A stretch of DNA of 64,000 nt from Cryobacterium breve (GCF_027594785.1 NZ_CP075584.1:3720001-3784000); one strand, 5' to 3'; positions 40,979 to 50,321 are shown, counted from the stretch's first letter. Notes: generated by a model not told the origin, from the letters alone. A program made the numbers and translations.

Positions 40979-41551
40979 GTGAGCATCGCCGACACCCCAG
41001 CCACCGCCGACAGGAGCGAGGGGGCGGCGATGCCCGACAGCGCGGACGCGCCCAAGACGGCGGCCGATGTGGACTGGTTCACCGTGATCGTCCGCGAGCA
41101 CTCGACCGCGCTCATCCGCTACTTCGTCCGCCGCGGGCCGCGTCAGGACGCCGAGGACCTGGCCGCTGAGGTCTTCGCGACAGCCTGGCGCCGCCGCAAC
41201 GACCTGCCACGGGAGGCAGTGCTCCCGTGGCTGTACCGCACGGCGGGGTTCACGCTCGCGAACTCGCGCAGGAAGCACATCGATCTTCCGGTCGACGAGG
41301 TGCCCGAGTCGGGCGTGGTGCGAGTCGACGGCGATCCAGAGCTGAACCTCCTGTTCGATGCGGAACTCCGTGGCGCGCTTGCAAGCGTGGGCGAGCGCGA
41401 CCGGCAGATCCTTCTTCTGCACGCGTGGGAGGGTCTGGACGGGGCCGACCTCGCGGAGGTGCTCGGTATCTCCCGATCCGGGGCGGACGCCGCGCTGTCG
41501 CGCGCGCGCAAGCGATTGCGAGACGCCTGGGGCGAGCGGATGTCGTTCTAG
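40979..41551 (+). CDS. ECF-type RNA polymerase sigma factor
   Basis: About 190 residues with sigma region 2 (VREHSTALIRYFVRR...DAEDLAAEVFATAWRR, for -10 and core binding) and region 4 (LLLHAWEGLDGADLAEVLGI, a helix-turn-helix for the -35 element). Possible starts are GTG 40979 or ATG 41030. 68 bases downstream is a membrane protein that probably controls it, as is usual for ECF pairs. No ECF promoter sequence could be assigned. Confidence 0.9.
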   Translation: MSIADTPATADRSEGAAMPDSADAPKTAADVDWFTVIVREHSTALIRYFVRRGPRQDAEDLAAEVFATAWRRRNDLPREAVLPWLYRTAGFTLANSRRKHIDLPVDEVPESGVVRVDGDPELNLLFDAELRGALASVGERDRQILLLHAWEGLDGADLAEVLGISRSGADAALSRARKRLRDAWGERMSF

Positions 41552-41619
41552 GGCTTCTGCAAGATTCGGCACGACCCGCACATATACCAGGTGAACCGAA
41601 AGCCCGGAGGCCGATTGAC

Positions 41620-42915
41620 ATGAACGACGACGACACACAACAAGACCCGGTCGCCCGGCTGCGTGCCGCCGACCCGGCGGGGGATATCGAAGCACGTGAC
41701 GGCTTCGCCGACGAGGTCATCGCTCGGATGACCGGCCCTGAGGCTGAACCGATGGCCGGATCAGCACCCATGGCCGACCTGGACACGGCACGAGCACGGC
41801 GACGGCCGCGCTGGCTCCCGTTCGTCGCAGTTGCGGCGTCGTTCGCGATCGTGGGTGCCGCGGGATACGGGATCGGAGCGACCGCAGGCGGGCCGAAGAG
41901 CCTCGCCGACGGCGCTGCTCCGCCCATCACTCTGCAGTCCAATGGGCGCCCCGACAGCGTCACGCCGGGCGGAACGGAGCCGTCCGTGGGCTCTGGCGCC
42001 GCTACCGACCAGAAGATGTCTTCCTCGACCTACCCCTACGGATTCGGCCGGAACGCCTTCAGCGCGACCGGTCTTGGCACAGAAGCGGGTACAGCTCAGG
42101 CCTATGTGTACGACCCTCGGTCGGCATCCAGCTCAGACAAGGTCACCGCGCTCGCCGCGGCGCTCGGCATCGGGCTACCAGCCGAGCTGCGGGACGGCAG
42201 CTGGGTCGCCGGCCCGCAGGATGGCAGCGCCCCGAGCCTGTCCGTGAGCCTCGACGGCATGCTGTCCTTCTACTTCCAGAACCCGCAATTGAACCCGTGG
42301 AAGTGCGAGGCTGACAGCGCCTGCGAGCCGACCGGCCAGCCGCCCAGCGAAGACGCGGCGATCGGAGCGCTTCGTGCGCTCCTCGTCGCCAACGGCCGGG
42401 ACCCCGCCGCGTTCGAATTCACCTCTCAGGTGTCGGAGGGCTCTCCCACACGAACCGTTGCGGCAAGACCGGTCATCGACGGGCAGCAAGTCGACCAGGG
42501 CTGGTCCTTGGAGATGGCCGAAGGTGGTGTCGTCAGTGCCAACGGTGCCCTCGCCGATGTCGTCGCTCTGGGGACGTACCCGGTGGTCAGCGAGCAAGAG
42601 GGCTTCGAGAGACTCTCAGACCCGCGGTTCGGCGGAGCGGCGACGACCCTGCCGATCGCCCTCCGCGATCAGGCGTCAACGACCGAGGAGTGGGTGGCGC
42701 CGACGGAGCCGCCGGCAACACCCGTCGCCGGCACCTCGGTCTCCTGGCCGGTGAACAAGGTCGAGATCGTCAGCGCACGCCTGGGTCTCACCACCCAGTG
42801 GCAGCCGGACGGGAGCGTCCTGGTGGTTCCCGCGTACGCGTTCACGGATGCCGAGGGCGGCACCTGGTCGGTTCTCGCCGTCGCGGAATCGATGCTCGAC
42901 TTCCGGACTTTCTAG
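41620..42915 (+). CDS. Membrane-anchored partner of the sigma factor
   Basis: A 431-residue protein starting at ATG 41620, ten bases after GGAGG. The cytoplasmic N-terminus (about residues 1-60) includes DGFADEVIARMTG, one membrane helix follows (about 66-85, LPFVAVAASFAIVGAAGYGIG), and then an extracytoplasmic domain rich in Ser/Thr/Gly with no known family. Position just after an ECF sigma gene plus this topology suggest an anti-sigma or sensor role. The classic HxxxCxxC zinc motif is absent, so this is inference from context. Confidence 0.7.
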   Translation: MNDDDTQQDPVARLRAADPAGDIEARDGFADEVIARMTGPEAEPMAGSAPMADLDTARARRRPRWLPFVAVAASFAIVGAAGYGIGATAGGPKSLADGAAPPITLQSNGRPDSVTPGGTEPSVGSGAATDQKMSSSTYPYGFGRNAFSATGLGTEAGTAQAYVYDPRSASSSDKVTALAAALGIGLPAELRDGSWVAGPQDGSAPSLSVSLDGMLSFYFQNPQLNPWKCEADSACEPTGQPPSEDAAIGALRALLVANGRDPAAFEFTSQVSEGSPTRTVAARPVIDGQQVDQGWSLEMAEGGVVSANGALADVVALGTYPVVSEQEGFERLSDPRFGGAATTLPIALRDQASTTEEWVAPTEPPATPVAGTSVSWPVNKVEIVSARLGLTTQWQPDGSVLVVPAYAFTDAEGGTWSVLAVAESMLDFRTF

Positions 42916-43188
42916 ACCACGACAGTCGATCGCACGGGGCGACTCCATTCGCCTGTTCGTGCAGGGGCTGCTCGGGAAACGAGGCAGGTCGGATTGCGCA
43001 GCGATGGTTGAGAGGGGTGTCCGCCCGAATGTATTCGCGCCTCGAAACGACCGCCGACGGCCCTCCTATCCCCAGCGGGGACGCGGGACTACGCTGACGA
43101 AGTTCAGGATCTTGCGAATCTCGTCGAGGCCATCATGGTTGCCGATCGACCTGCCTCAACCTGAAAACCGAAAAGTGGAGGAACGAAC

Positions 43189-43914
43189 ATGGCCACCGAA
43201 CACGGAACCGTCCTGGCCCGCTCCCCATATCGAAGGACTTCGTTGATCGCGGGCATTCTTTATGTGCTCACCTTCGTCTCGATTCCGTCCCTCGTCCTGT
43301 ACGGCCCGGTGAAGGGTGCGGACTATGTTCTGGGCCCCGGCCCGGACACCGGGGCCGTGCTCGGCGGTCTCTCGGAGATCATTGTCGCTCTCGCCGGTAT
43401 CGGCACCGCCGTCGTACTGTTCCCCGTGCTCAAGAAACAGAACGAAGCGGCCGCACTGGGCCTGGTGGCCGCACGGATACTGGAGTCCAGCGCCATTTTG
43501 CTCGGCGTTGCCGTGATCCTGACAATCGTGGCGTTGCGGCAGGGCGGCACTGGAACAGACGTCTTGGTCACCGGCCACACGCTCGCCTACCTCTACGATC
43601 GCATCTTCCTCTTGAGCCAGAGTTTCATGCCGGCCGTCTGTGACCTGTTGCTGGGGATCCTGCTGTTCCAGTCCCGCCTGGTGCCCCGGGCCCTGTCCCT
43701 GATCGGAATCGTCGGAGCCCCCGTACTCCTTGCCAGCTATCTCGCCGTCTTCACCGGGCTCATCGGTCAACACGACGCATTGGCGGGAGCCTCAGCACTC
43801 CTCGTTGCCGTATTCGAGTTCTCGCTCGGCATCTGGCTGATCGTCAGAGGGTTCAGCCCCCAGGCCATTGTGGCCCTGGAAAAGAGGACCCTGTCCAGCG
43901 CTGCTCTTCGATAG
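43189..43914 (+). CDS. DUF4386 domain-containing membrane protein
   Basis: A 241-residue protein with about six membrane helices. It starts RTSLIAGILYVLTFVSIPSLV, continues with LVAARILESSAILLGVAVILTIVAL and LGILLFQSRLVPRALSLIGIVG, the pattern of DUF4386 proteins. The GGAGG upstream of ATG 43189 is well placed. The function of the family is unknown. Preceded by 273 bases without a gene. Confidence 0.82.
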   Translation: MATEHGTVLARSPYRRTSLIAGILYVLTFVSIPSLVLYGPVKGADYVLGPGPDTGAVLGGLSEIIVALAGIGTAVVLFPVLKKQNEAAALGLVAARILESSAILLGVAVILTIVALRQGGTGTDVLVTGHTLAYLYDRIFLLSQSFMPAVCDLLLGILLFQSRLVPRALSLIGIVGAPVLLASYLAVFTGLIGQHDALAGASALLVAVFEFSLGIWLIVRGFSPQAIVALEKRTLSSAALR

Positions 43915-44029
43915 TTCACCGGGGTCCTTCCGGTCGCCACTGTCTCGGATTCCGAGGTACGTGCACAGACGACGAAATCGTCGGGAACAGATTCCGCGGG
44001 GATTTCGACGGATCTCGGGATCGAGGGCG

Positions 44030-44356
44030 TTACTCCGACTCCAGGCCCTCCGCGATCTGCTTGATCGTGGCCAACCGGCGGTCCCACTGCACCCCGATCA
44101 GATCGAGCCGCCGAGCGATCTCCGTGAGCTGGCTGCCCAGCACGCGGTACTGGACTTCGCGACCCACCCGCACCGGCTCGACCAGTCCGACGTCCTGCAG
44201 CACCGTCAGGTGCTTGGCGATCGCCTGCCGTGAGACCGGCAGGACCTCGGCGAGGGCGGATGCCGAGGCATCCGCCCCGCCGAGGGCTGCCAGGATGCTC
44301 CAGCGCGTGTCATCGCCGAGGGCTGCGAAAACCGGAACGAGGGTAGACGGGGTCAC
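44030..44356 (-). CDS. ArsR-family transcriptional regulator
   Basis: About 108 residues from GTG 44356, which overlaps the stop of the SRPBCC gene in GTGA. The winged helix is VFAALGDDTRWSILAALGG...SALAEVLPVSRQAIAKHLTVLQDVGLVEPVRVGREVQYRV, a metal-site-free ArsR/GntR-like regulator typical of SRPBCC operons. It is translationally coupled to the SRPBCC gene. The sequence as given fuses it in one frame to that gene because of a one-base indel, so a 265-residue fusion is only apparent. It probably binds the two inverted repeats upstream of the operon (44853-44903). Confidence 0.82.
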   Translation of the reverse strand: MTPSTLVPVFAALGDDTRWSILAALGGADASASALAEVLPVSRQAIAKHLTVLQDVGLVEPVRVGREVQYRVLGSQLTEIARRLDLIGVQWDRRLATIKQIAEGLESE

Positions 44357-44827
44357 TCGGAACCTTCGAGGTAGGCGACCAGCTCGTTCAGGCTCGAAGT
44401 CCCAGCCACCGCGGTTGCTTTCCATGCTCGCGGCGGGGTCACGGAGGGCGTCGAACCCGGATTCGACGACCGTGAGCTGGGTGCCGGCATCCACTGTTTC
44501 GAGGGTGAAGCGGAAGACGGTGGTCTCGCCCGACTCGAGGGTGGATGCGGTGGCGTTGCTGTTTGCCCAGCGGTAAGTGATCATACGGGGCGGGTCGAGC
44601 TCCTCGATGCGGACCGGGAAGTCGCCGTGGTCGGCCCAGCCGAAGACGCCGGTGGTGCCGACCGCGAGCGGTGCCAGGGTGGCGTGCTCGGGAAACCAGC
44701 GGGCGATGTGCTCCGCCTCGGTGACGGCGGCCCAGACCTTCTCGATGGGGGCCGCGATGGTGATGGTTCGTGAGACGGTGAACTCGTCCGCATTGACGAC
44801 TGACAACTCGTTGATCTTCGTGCTCAT
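44353..44827 (-). pseudogene. SRPBCC (AHSA1-type) protein, frameshifted at 3' end
   Basis: About 158 codons. RTITIAAPIEKVWAAVTEAEH and ARWFPEHATLAPLAVG start a START/Bet v1-like ligand-binding domain (AHSA1 branch), followed by ITYRWAN and TTVFRFTLETVDAGTQLTVVESGFD. The last codons should read LNELVAYLEGSE with stop TGA 44355-44353, but one extra base at about 44389-44393 shifts the frame and fuses it to the downstream ArsR gene. Such SRPBCC/ArsR pairs are common in actinobacteria; the ligand is unknown. Confidence 0.8.
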
Positions 44828-44852
44828 GATTCTTCATCCCTTCGGTTGAGTA

Positions 44853-44903
44853 GTGCAACCTCAGAGTTGCACAAACTGACCCGACCTGCAACTAAAAAGT
44901 TGC
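44853..44903. promoter_or_regulatory. Paired ArsR-type operators GCAAC-N6-GTTGC
   Basis: Two inverted repeats with the same core lie just upstream of the SRPBCC-ArsR operon: GTGCAAC-CTCAGA-GTTGCAC (44853-44872) and GCAAC-TAAAAA-GTTGC (44888-44903). The centres are 33 bases apart, about three helical turns, allowing two dimers on one face. Autoregulation by the ArsR protein is inferred. Confidence 0.65.
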
Positions 44904-45014
44904 TACCGGGCGTGAGAGTGCGATCGAGATCGAGCACGGCGAGTCTCCCTTGAGCTCGGGCGGCAACGGATGTCCTCGGAAGGAGCAATCACGCCGAGGT
45001 GAACACACCGGCGG

Positions 45015-45867
45015 TTATCGCACGCGCCGGGCGGTGAACTGCATGCGCGGGTGAGCATAGAATTCCTGCGCCTGCACGAGCTGGAGTTCGCGCTCACCTG
45101 ACTGGTGGGTCAGCTCGAGAAGATCGAACACGCTGGACACGGTCCGTTCCAACGCCACTGCAGCGTCACCTGTCGCGCGGTAGTGTGCCGAAAAGAGCGC
45201 CGCGGTGACGTCACCCGATCCGTTCGCTTTGAAAGGCAAATGGGGAGTCTGCACGATCCACGCGCCCTGAGCATCCACGGCGAGCATCTCGATGGTGCCG
45301 GGTTCGCGGTCGGGGCGTTCCACACTTGTCACGAGCACGGTGCCCGGTCCCATCAACCGGGCGATGTCGACGGATGCGAGTGTGGAGTCCAGCGTCGAGG
45401 GCTCGGTTCCGGTGAGGAATCCCAACTCGAACTGGTTCGGAGTGATGATGTCGGCTACGGGGACCACGCGATCCCGAAGCAGGTGGGGGGATCTCAGGCG
45501 CCACGAAGCACCCGGACTTCGCGTTGCCCATCACAGGGTCACACGCGTAGATGGCCGAGGGGTTCGCCGCCTTCACCCGCCGCACCGCATCCACGATGAC
45601 GTCGCCGATCCCGGTTCCGCCCTGGTACCCCGAGAGCACGACGTCGATCTGGGGGAGCACGCCACGTTCTTCGATACCGAGGATGACATCGTGCACATCC
45701 TCCGGTGCGACAAGGAAGCCGCGCCACGCGCCGTATCCCGTGTGGTTGGAGAAGTTCACCGTATTGACCGGCAGAACTTCGACCCCGATGCGCTGGAGGG
45801 GGAACACGGCTGCAGAGTTACCAACGTGGCCATAAGCGACGGCCGACTGAATCGAGAGAATCTTCAC
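45015..45867 (-). pseudogene. pdxY: Pyridoxal kinase, frameshifted
   Basis: Phosphorylates pyridoxal (vitamin B6 salvage) with ATP. It starts at GTG 45867 after GGGAGGAGG with [20 protein letters not shown], a clear PdxY signature, then [13 protein letters not shown] and YACDPVMGN. After the break come [17 protein letters not shown] and the ribokinase-fold anion hole [14 protein letters not shown]. The frame from 45867 breaks near 45483-45489, in a run of G on the plus strand; one extra base explains it (EIPP then [11 protein letters not shown]). The restored length of about 283 residues is normal. Confidence 0.87.
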
Positions 45868-45949
45868 GACATCAATCCTCCTCCCTTCGAGCAGCCAGGG
45901 CCGTTCTCAACGGGTGCGCGACCCGATTCCAGATGGGACGCAACTCGGT

Positions 45950-46441
45950 CTAAACTCCGGCGTGACTCGAGCTTCCCCAGCAGGCGGGTTCGGCAGCCAC
46001 CCACCGGTGCGCAAGCATGAACGGAATCAGGCCGTACCCGAGCAACGCCATGAGGAGCAGCGGCCACGCACCGACCTGCGGTTCTGTGCCGGGACCGGAG
46101 GTGATCGTTGATCCGGCGATCAGCAGCCAGCCTCCGGTTGCCAACCCTGCCGCGAAGCCGCTCCACAGGAATGTCTTGCGGCGAGTCGGCGCCGCACCCT
46201 CCCGCAACGCGAACGTTGCGATGAGGCCCGAACCTAGGCAGACCAAAGCAAAGAGCGCGATTGCCATCCACGTCGGCCACGTCGAACTGACCCCATGGCT
46301 GCCCCACTGGCGGGGCAGGTCGGATGGAAGGTTGTCCCGCCAGACGAGCCAGGTCGTGGCAACCGCGGCGAGGGGGATCCAGAGAGTGACCGCAGCGAGG
46401 ACATCGCGAGCGCGTGCCCGTCCGGAACTGCGTGCACCCAT
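45950..46441 (-). CDS. DUF1648-like membrane protein
   Basis: 163 residues from ATG 46441, with about four helices. NLPSDLPRQWGSHGVSSTWPT after the first helix resembles the DUF1648 (SdpI-like) sequence with its LP..W..G pattern. The later WLLIAGSTI and LLLMALLGYGLIPF are membrane helices. Such proteins are of unknown or immunity-like function. It sits between pdxY and the lipoprotein genes. Confidence 0.7.
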   Translation of the reverse strand: MGARSSGRARARDVLAAVTLWIPLAAVATTWLVWRDNLPSDLPRQWGSHGVSSTWPTWMAIALFALVCLGSGLIATFALREGAAPTRRKTFLWSGFAAGLATGGWLLIAGSTITSGPGTEPQVGAWPLLLMALLGYGLIPFMLAHRWVAAEPACWGSSSHAGV

Positions 46442-46598
46442 AGTTGGACTCTTTCTCCATTTGTTGCAGACGGCTGGTAGCTGCTCACATTCAGTATGCA
46501 CACATGCTGACACGTGGTCGGAATATGGCGCGGTGAAATTTTCTGACCCGATCAGGGGCAATTTGTCGCAAAATTCCCGCGGATGGCATTCAATAGTC

Positions 46599-47165
46599 AT
46601 GGGGGTGGTCATGAAGACTACGGGGGAGTCCGACCTGGTGCTTTCGCACCGGTCGCAGAGAGGGTATCGCCGCGCGTTCGGGTTGCTGTTGGGCCGTTTC
46701 CGCTCTTCGGGAGCGACGGCACCACTGTTCTCGGCACCGTCCGCCTCGTTCTCTGACACGGGCATCCATCTGGTGCGCACACCGCTGAAGGTCCCGGCTC
46801 CGCGCCCGGCACGGATCTCCTGGAAGGTCCTCGGCATTGCGCTCGCGCTCCTCGTGCTGAGCGGATGCGCCGCCGCGCCGGTTCCTGCACCGCCGGCCAC
46901 GCCCTCGCCGACGGCGACCTCGCACCTGTCGACGTATCCGACGCCGCGAGACCAAGGACCGTTTGACGGCGCCGAAGGCACCACGACGACCGACAGCTCG
47001 GGCAAGATCACCTATACCGTCGTCAGCGGGGACTCCGCGAGCACGATCGCCACTCGCTTCGGCGTCTACCCTGAGCAAGTCGAGACCCTCGGCGGCGGCA
47101 AGGTCGGGATGTCCACGATCCGCCCCGGAGACAAACTCCAATTCGGCACCCGCGGCTACACGTGA
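46599..47165 (+). CDS. LysM-domain protein with internal lipobox
   Basis: A 188-residue frame from ATG 46599 (ATG 46611 also in frame). At about residue 70-92 a hydrophobic segment LGIALALLVLSGCAAAP carries a lipobox (LSGC), followed by a Pro/Thr linker and a LysM domain (TYTVVSGDSASTIATRFGV...LQFGTRGYT) that binds peptidoglycan. The 70-80 residues before the lipobox are unusual. The real start may be the GTG at about 46772, which would give a normal lipoprotein. Cell-envelope role inferred. Confidence 0.7.
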   Translation: MGVVMKTTGESDLVLSHRSQRGYRRAFGLLLGRFRSSGATAPLFSAPSASFSDTGIHLVRTPLKVPAPRPARISWKVLGIALALLVLSGCAAAPVPAPPATPSPTATSHLSTYPTPRDQGPFDGAEGTTTTDSSGKITYTVVSGDSASTIATRFGVYPEQVETLGGGKVGMSTIRPGDKLQFGTRGYT

Positions 47166-47240
47166 AAGCTGGCTTGAGGGTTTGCGTGACCGCTTGAATG
47201 AATCAGCGGTAGTGTCAGGGCCACATCAATGGGGGAATCG

Positions 47241-47753
47241 ATGAAGCGTGCCGCAATAGGTCTGATCGCTATGTTGATACTTTCCGGGTGCTCGAGCGTC
47301 CCGACGGCGGGGTCCAGTCCGAGGCCGATGCCCACGACGTACTACGGCGAGAATGCGGTGACGATCGCCTCGAGTATCGAAGGCTGCAGCGGGGTCGCAG
47401 CCGGAAACGTCGGTGGCGGCGGACCGGGACTTGTCTCGACCGCGACATGCACCCTCGATGGGCGCCTTCTCTACGTCAACAGCTGGATGGACCAACCGCA
47501 CGGGGATCTGACGATGCTTCTCCAATCGGACGGGGCCGAGATGTACTACGCGAAGGGTGATGGGTGGACCGTGACGGCCGGCAGCGTTCCGATGTTGCAG
47601 CTTCAGCTGACCAGCAACCAGGACGCGGTTCTGAAGCTGTCGCTGGACGCCACGCCCGGGCCCGACCCCGATCTGCCGGGGCAGAAGGCGTCCGCCGAAT
47701 CAGTGACGAGGTCACTCGGCGGAGACGTTGTCCACTTCGTTGTCGGGCGGTAG
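47241..47753 (+). CDS. Putative lipoprotein
   Basis: Starts at ATG 47241 after GGGGGAA (the longer frame from 47229 is less likely). MKRAAIGLIAMLILSGCSS is a short signal peptide with lipobox ILSGC. The mature part is Gly/Ser-rich and then beta-rich, with no known family (about 170 residues). It is the second of three lipoprotein-type genes in a row. Confidence 0.75.
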   Translation: MKRAAIGLIAMLILSGCSSVPTAGSSPRPMPTTYYGENAVTIASSIEGCSGVAAGNVGGGGPGLVSTATCTLDGRLLYVNSWMDQPHGDLTMLLQSDGAEMYYAKGDGWTVTAGSVPMLQLQLTSNQDAVLKLSLDATPGPDPDLPGQKASAESVTRSLGGDVVHFVVGR

Positions 47754-47938
47754 TCGACGTGCACGTCTCCTGAAGAAACTGCGCCCTGATCCTGGCTGTG
47801 CTCCTGTTCAGTGCATCCCTCTCCGGGTGCGCAACGCCATGCAACCCGACTCGACAACCGCGAACTACGACACAAACACACCCGATCCCAGCTCCCCTTA
47901 GTATCCGCCGTCGTGGAATCGGCCCGAGCAGAAGGAAG

Positions 47939-48391
47939 ATGATGAGCGGTACACGCCGTGTCGCGGCAGGACTGGCCGCGGCCGCCCTTTGCGTTCTTGT
48001 CCTCGCAGGCTGCGTGCCCGGCGGATATTCCGTGGACAGTCTGTCCAAAGAGCCCGAAGCGGCCTTGACGTACCCTGGCAGCACGGACGTCAGCGCTCAC
48101 GACTACCCAGGCCGGGTTCAGTTCGGGCTCGACGGCGGCGACGTGGCTGTGACCGGGATCTCTGCGACGACGATGCACAGCCAACTAGAAGTGATTGATT
48201 TTTATGCGAACGCGCTCGAGCCGGGCGGCTGGGATCAAACACTCGACAACTCGGGCATGTTGCTGAGTTCTGGCGCGCGTGGACATTCCGTTCTTTGGTG
48301 GAAAGCCAAGCCAAAACTCTCCTACGCTGTACTGGTCTGGGCCGATGGAGAGACAACGAAGTACCGTACTGAGATTGAAGCCCGACGATAG
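47939..48391 (+). CDS. Putative lipoprotein
   Basis: ATG 47939 or 47942 after GAAGGAAG. The signal peptide ends with LVLAGC, and a domain of about 125 residues follows (ALTYPGSTDVSAHD, SQLEVIDFYANALEPGGWD). The pattern resembles small actinobacterial lipoproteins that start with a Tyr-Pro-Gly-Ser motif. Upstream, 47798-47938 contains another lipobox-like SASLSGCATP in the same frame, perhaps the remnant of a further lipoprotein. Confidence 0.75.
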   Translation: MMSGTRRVAAGLAAAALCVLVLAGCVPGGYSVDSLSKEPEAALTYPGSTDVSAHDYPGRVQFGLDGGDVAVTGISATTMHSQLEVIDFYANALEPGGWDQTLDNSGMLLSSGARGHSVLWWKAKPKLSYAVLVWADGETTKYRTEIEARR

Positions 48392-48432
48392 CGGCGCCCG
48401 TGTCAACCGTCGCTGACACGGTGGATACCGAC

Positions 48433-49095
48433 CTAGCGGGACCGAGGCCTTCTTCGATAGGCGCTGAGGTCGCAGGTGTGAATGGCAGTCGGATCCGAAA
48501 GGAGCCGGTAGTTGTGGGCCGCGCAGTCTCGGAAGGTGGCGATACTCACCCGGCGACTGGACCGCTCCAGTTCACCTTTTGACGGTCCGTCCGAGCCGAT
48601 TCCGGCCCGGTGGACCATCCATTCGATGTCCATGGCTTCGTCTGCCAGATAGCGCATGACTGCTTCGTTGTCTTCGTGCTGGCCGCTGTACCCGCGTGCG
48701 ATGGTGTTTCTGATCGCCCACAGTGCCGGGGATAGTCTCCGGTTTGGAGAGGCGCTGAGCCCTCCCGCCTGGTAGAGGAAGCGCTTGACGGCGTAGCGCC
48801 GCATAGCCGGCACCAGGTCACGCACGAAGGCGGTGTTGATCTTCCGCGTCTTTTGCAACTGCGCATCGCCAAGCAGCGACACCACGAAATCGGCGCCATC
48901 GACGAGCCGATCGAGGTCAGGGGAATCGGTGATCGATCCCTGGTGGATCTCGAGGTGCGGGATGGAACTGTCGAGTTTTGCCGGGTTTCGGGCGAGAACC
49001 CTGACGTGGTGCCCGTCCTTGAGAGCCAGCGAAACGAAATGCTTTCCGGTCTGACCGGTTGCGCCGAACACGAGAAACGTGTTCTGAGTGATCAT
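48433..49095 (-). CDS. NAD(P)-binding SDR-type protein (NmrA-like)
   Basis: 220 residues with N-terminal TFLVFGATGQTGKHFV, the glycine-rich Rossmann motif (GATGQTG), VRVLARNPAKL for cofactor selectivity, and a partner segment ADFVVSLLG. Similar to NmrA/atypical SDR reductases; no catalytic Tyr-x3-Lys is visible, which is usual for the atypical group. It overlaps the oxidoreductase gene by four bases (ATGA) and therefore belongs to the operon facing the TetR gene. Confidence 0.82.
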   Translation of the reverse strand: MITQNTFLVFGATGQTGKHFVSLALKDGHHVRVLARNPAKLDSSIPHLEIHQGSITDSPDLDRLVDGADFVVSLLGDAQLQKTRKINTAFVRDLVPAMRRYAVKRFLYQAGGLSASPNRRLSPALWAIRNTIARGYSGQHEDNEAVMRYLADEAMDIEWMVHRAGIGSDGPSKGELERSSRRVSIATFRDCAAHNYRLLSDPTAIHTCDLSAYRRRPRSR

Positions 49096-50179
49096 GGATT
49101 GATGTCCTCATGGTCGATGGTGACGACGAGCTTGGTCGCAGAGACGCCCTTGCGGAGCGCCGTCAGAGCCCCGGGCACCTGCTCCAGGCCGATCCCGAAG
49201 ATTCTCGGATCGGGTGCCGGCCGGAATTGTCCGGAGCCTGAGTGCGAACGGAAGGAAGTCCCGGAAGATGGCCGGCCCGACGGGGGGACTGCACGGGAGT
49301 GCCGCCCCAGATGCTCGTCACGCGGATGCCGCGCGCGCGGGCGAGGAACGACCGCACGCGTGTGAGGGGGTCGGGGTAGGCGGACGCGATGTTGTTCGTG
49401 CCGGTGGTGCGGCCCACGATGTGGAGGGCGTGGGTGAGTGACCCGGCCCCGATCGCCATCGTGCCGGCCAGGTGGCGGTGCCCTAGTGCTTCGACGATCT
49501 GCTGGTCCACGTCGGGGTCGCGGTAGTCGAAGATTGCTTCCGCTCCGAGAGACCGCACGAAGTCGTGGTTTCGGCGCCCGGCTGTGGCGATCACGGTGTA
49601 GCCGCTGGCTCGCGCGAGTTGCACGGCGTTGCTGCCGACACTTGTCGAGCCGCCCCACACGAGAACGACGTCTCCACGTGGCGACGGCGATGAGGTCGGA
49701 AGTGGCAGAGCGAGCTGGTCTTTCTCGTACAGTCCCGCGGCGGCGGTTGAAACCCCGAGCGGCAGAACCGCTGCCTGCTCGAACGTTACGTCCTCGGGAA
49801 GCTCAGCACAGACACGCTCGAGCACTGTGACGTACCGCTGGAAGCCGCCCTCTTCGGAGTTGTTGCGAAGCCGCTCTTGTCCGGCCGCGTAACCAACCAC
49901 CCGGTCTCCAGCCTGAAATCGTGTTACGCCGACACCAACTGCGGCGATCTCGCCGGCCACGTCGCTGCCGATGACGGTCGGATACCGCATCCACGGAGTG
50001 ACGAGGCGACGAAAGGGCCCGACGATCGCGTCGACGGGGTTGACCGCCACTGCCCGGACTCGGACGACGACCTGCCCCGGCCCGGCCGTCGGGTGCGCAG
50101 ACGTTCGCACCTCAAAACCGCCTCGAACATTGAGAAGCCAGAGCGCTTCGTTCGCTTCGCTCACGTTAGTGCCGCTCAC
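49092..50179 (-). pseudogene. Zinc-free alcohol dehydrogenase/quinone-reductase type, frameshifted
   Basis: MDR-superfamily NAD(P)H oxidoreductase. The N-terminal GroES-like part has PGQVVVRVRAVAVNPVD and VIGSDVAGEIAAVG; the Rossmann part has VVLVWGGSTSVGSNAVQLA. Two shifts occur in 49210-49295: after GGTPVQ the best reading is AIFRDFLPFALRLRTI and then DPRIFGIGLEQVPGALTAL, to the stop at 49092. It has no structural zinc cysteines, so it is quinone-reductase or enoyl-reductase-like. Restored length is about 362 residues. A TetR regulator diverges upstream. Confidence 0.8.
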
Positions 50180-50261
50180 GGCTGCAACGCCGACGGCACT
50201 GCTGCGGGGATCGGCAGGTGAACGTTCGCCGGTGTCTTCATTGTGGTCTCCTCTTCAAGCA

Positions 50262-50305
50262 ATGACATCTCGTGTCATCCTATAACCCATTGCACGTCGT
50301 GTCAT
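50262..50305. promoter_or_regulatory. Inverted repeat operator for TetR/oxidoreductase
   Basis: ATGACA-TCTCG-TGTCAT (50262-50278) is a perfect six-base inverted repeat. CGTGTCATC recurs about 26 bases further on (50298-50306), and CATGTCAT overlaps the TetR start. It sits between the divergent oxidoreductase and TetR genes, where a TetR operator is expected. Confidence 0.55.
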
Positions 50306-50321
50306 CACGTAGACTCATGTC

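Noticed and set aside
43767..44087. Minus-strand ORF downstream of DUF4386 gene
   Set aside because: Overlaps the 3' end of a clear membrane protein gene and has no domain.
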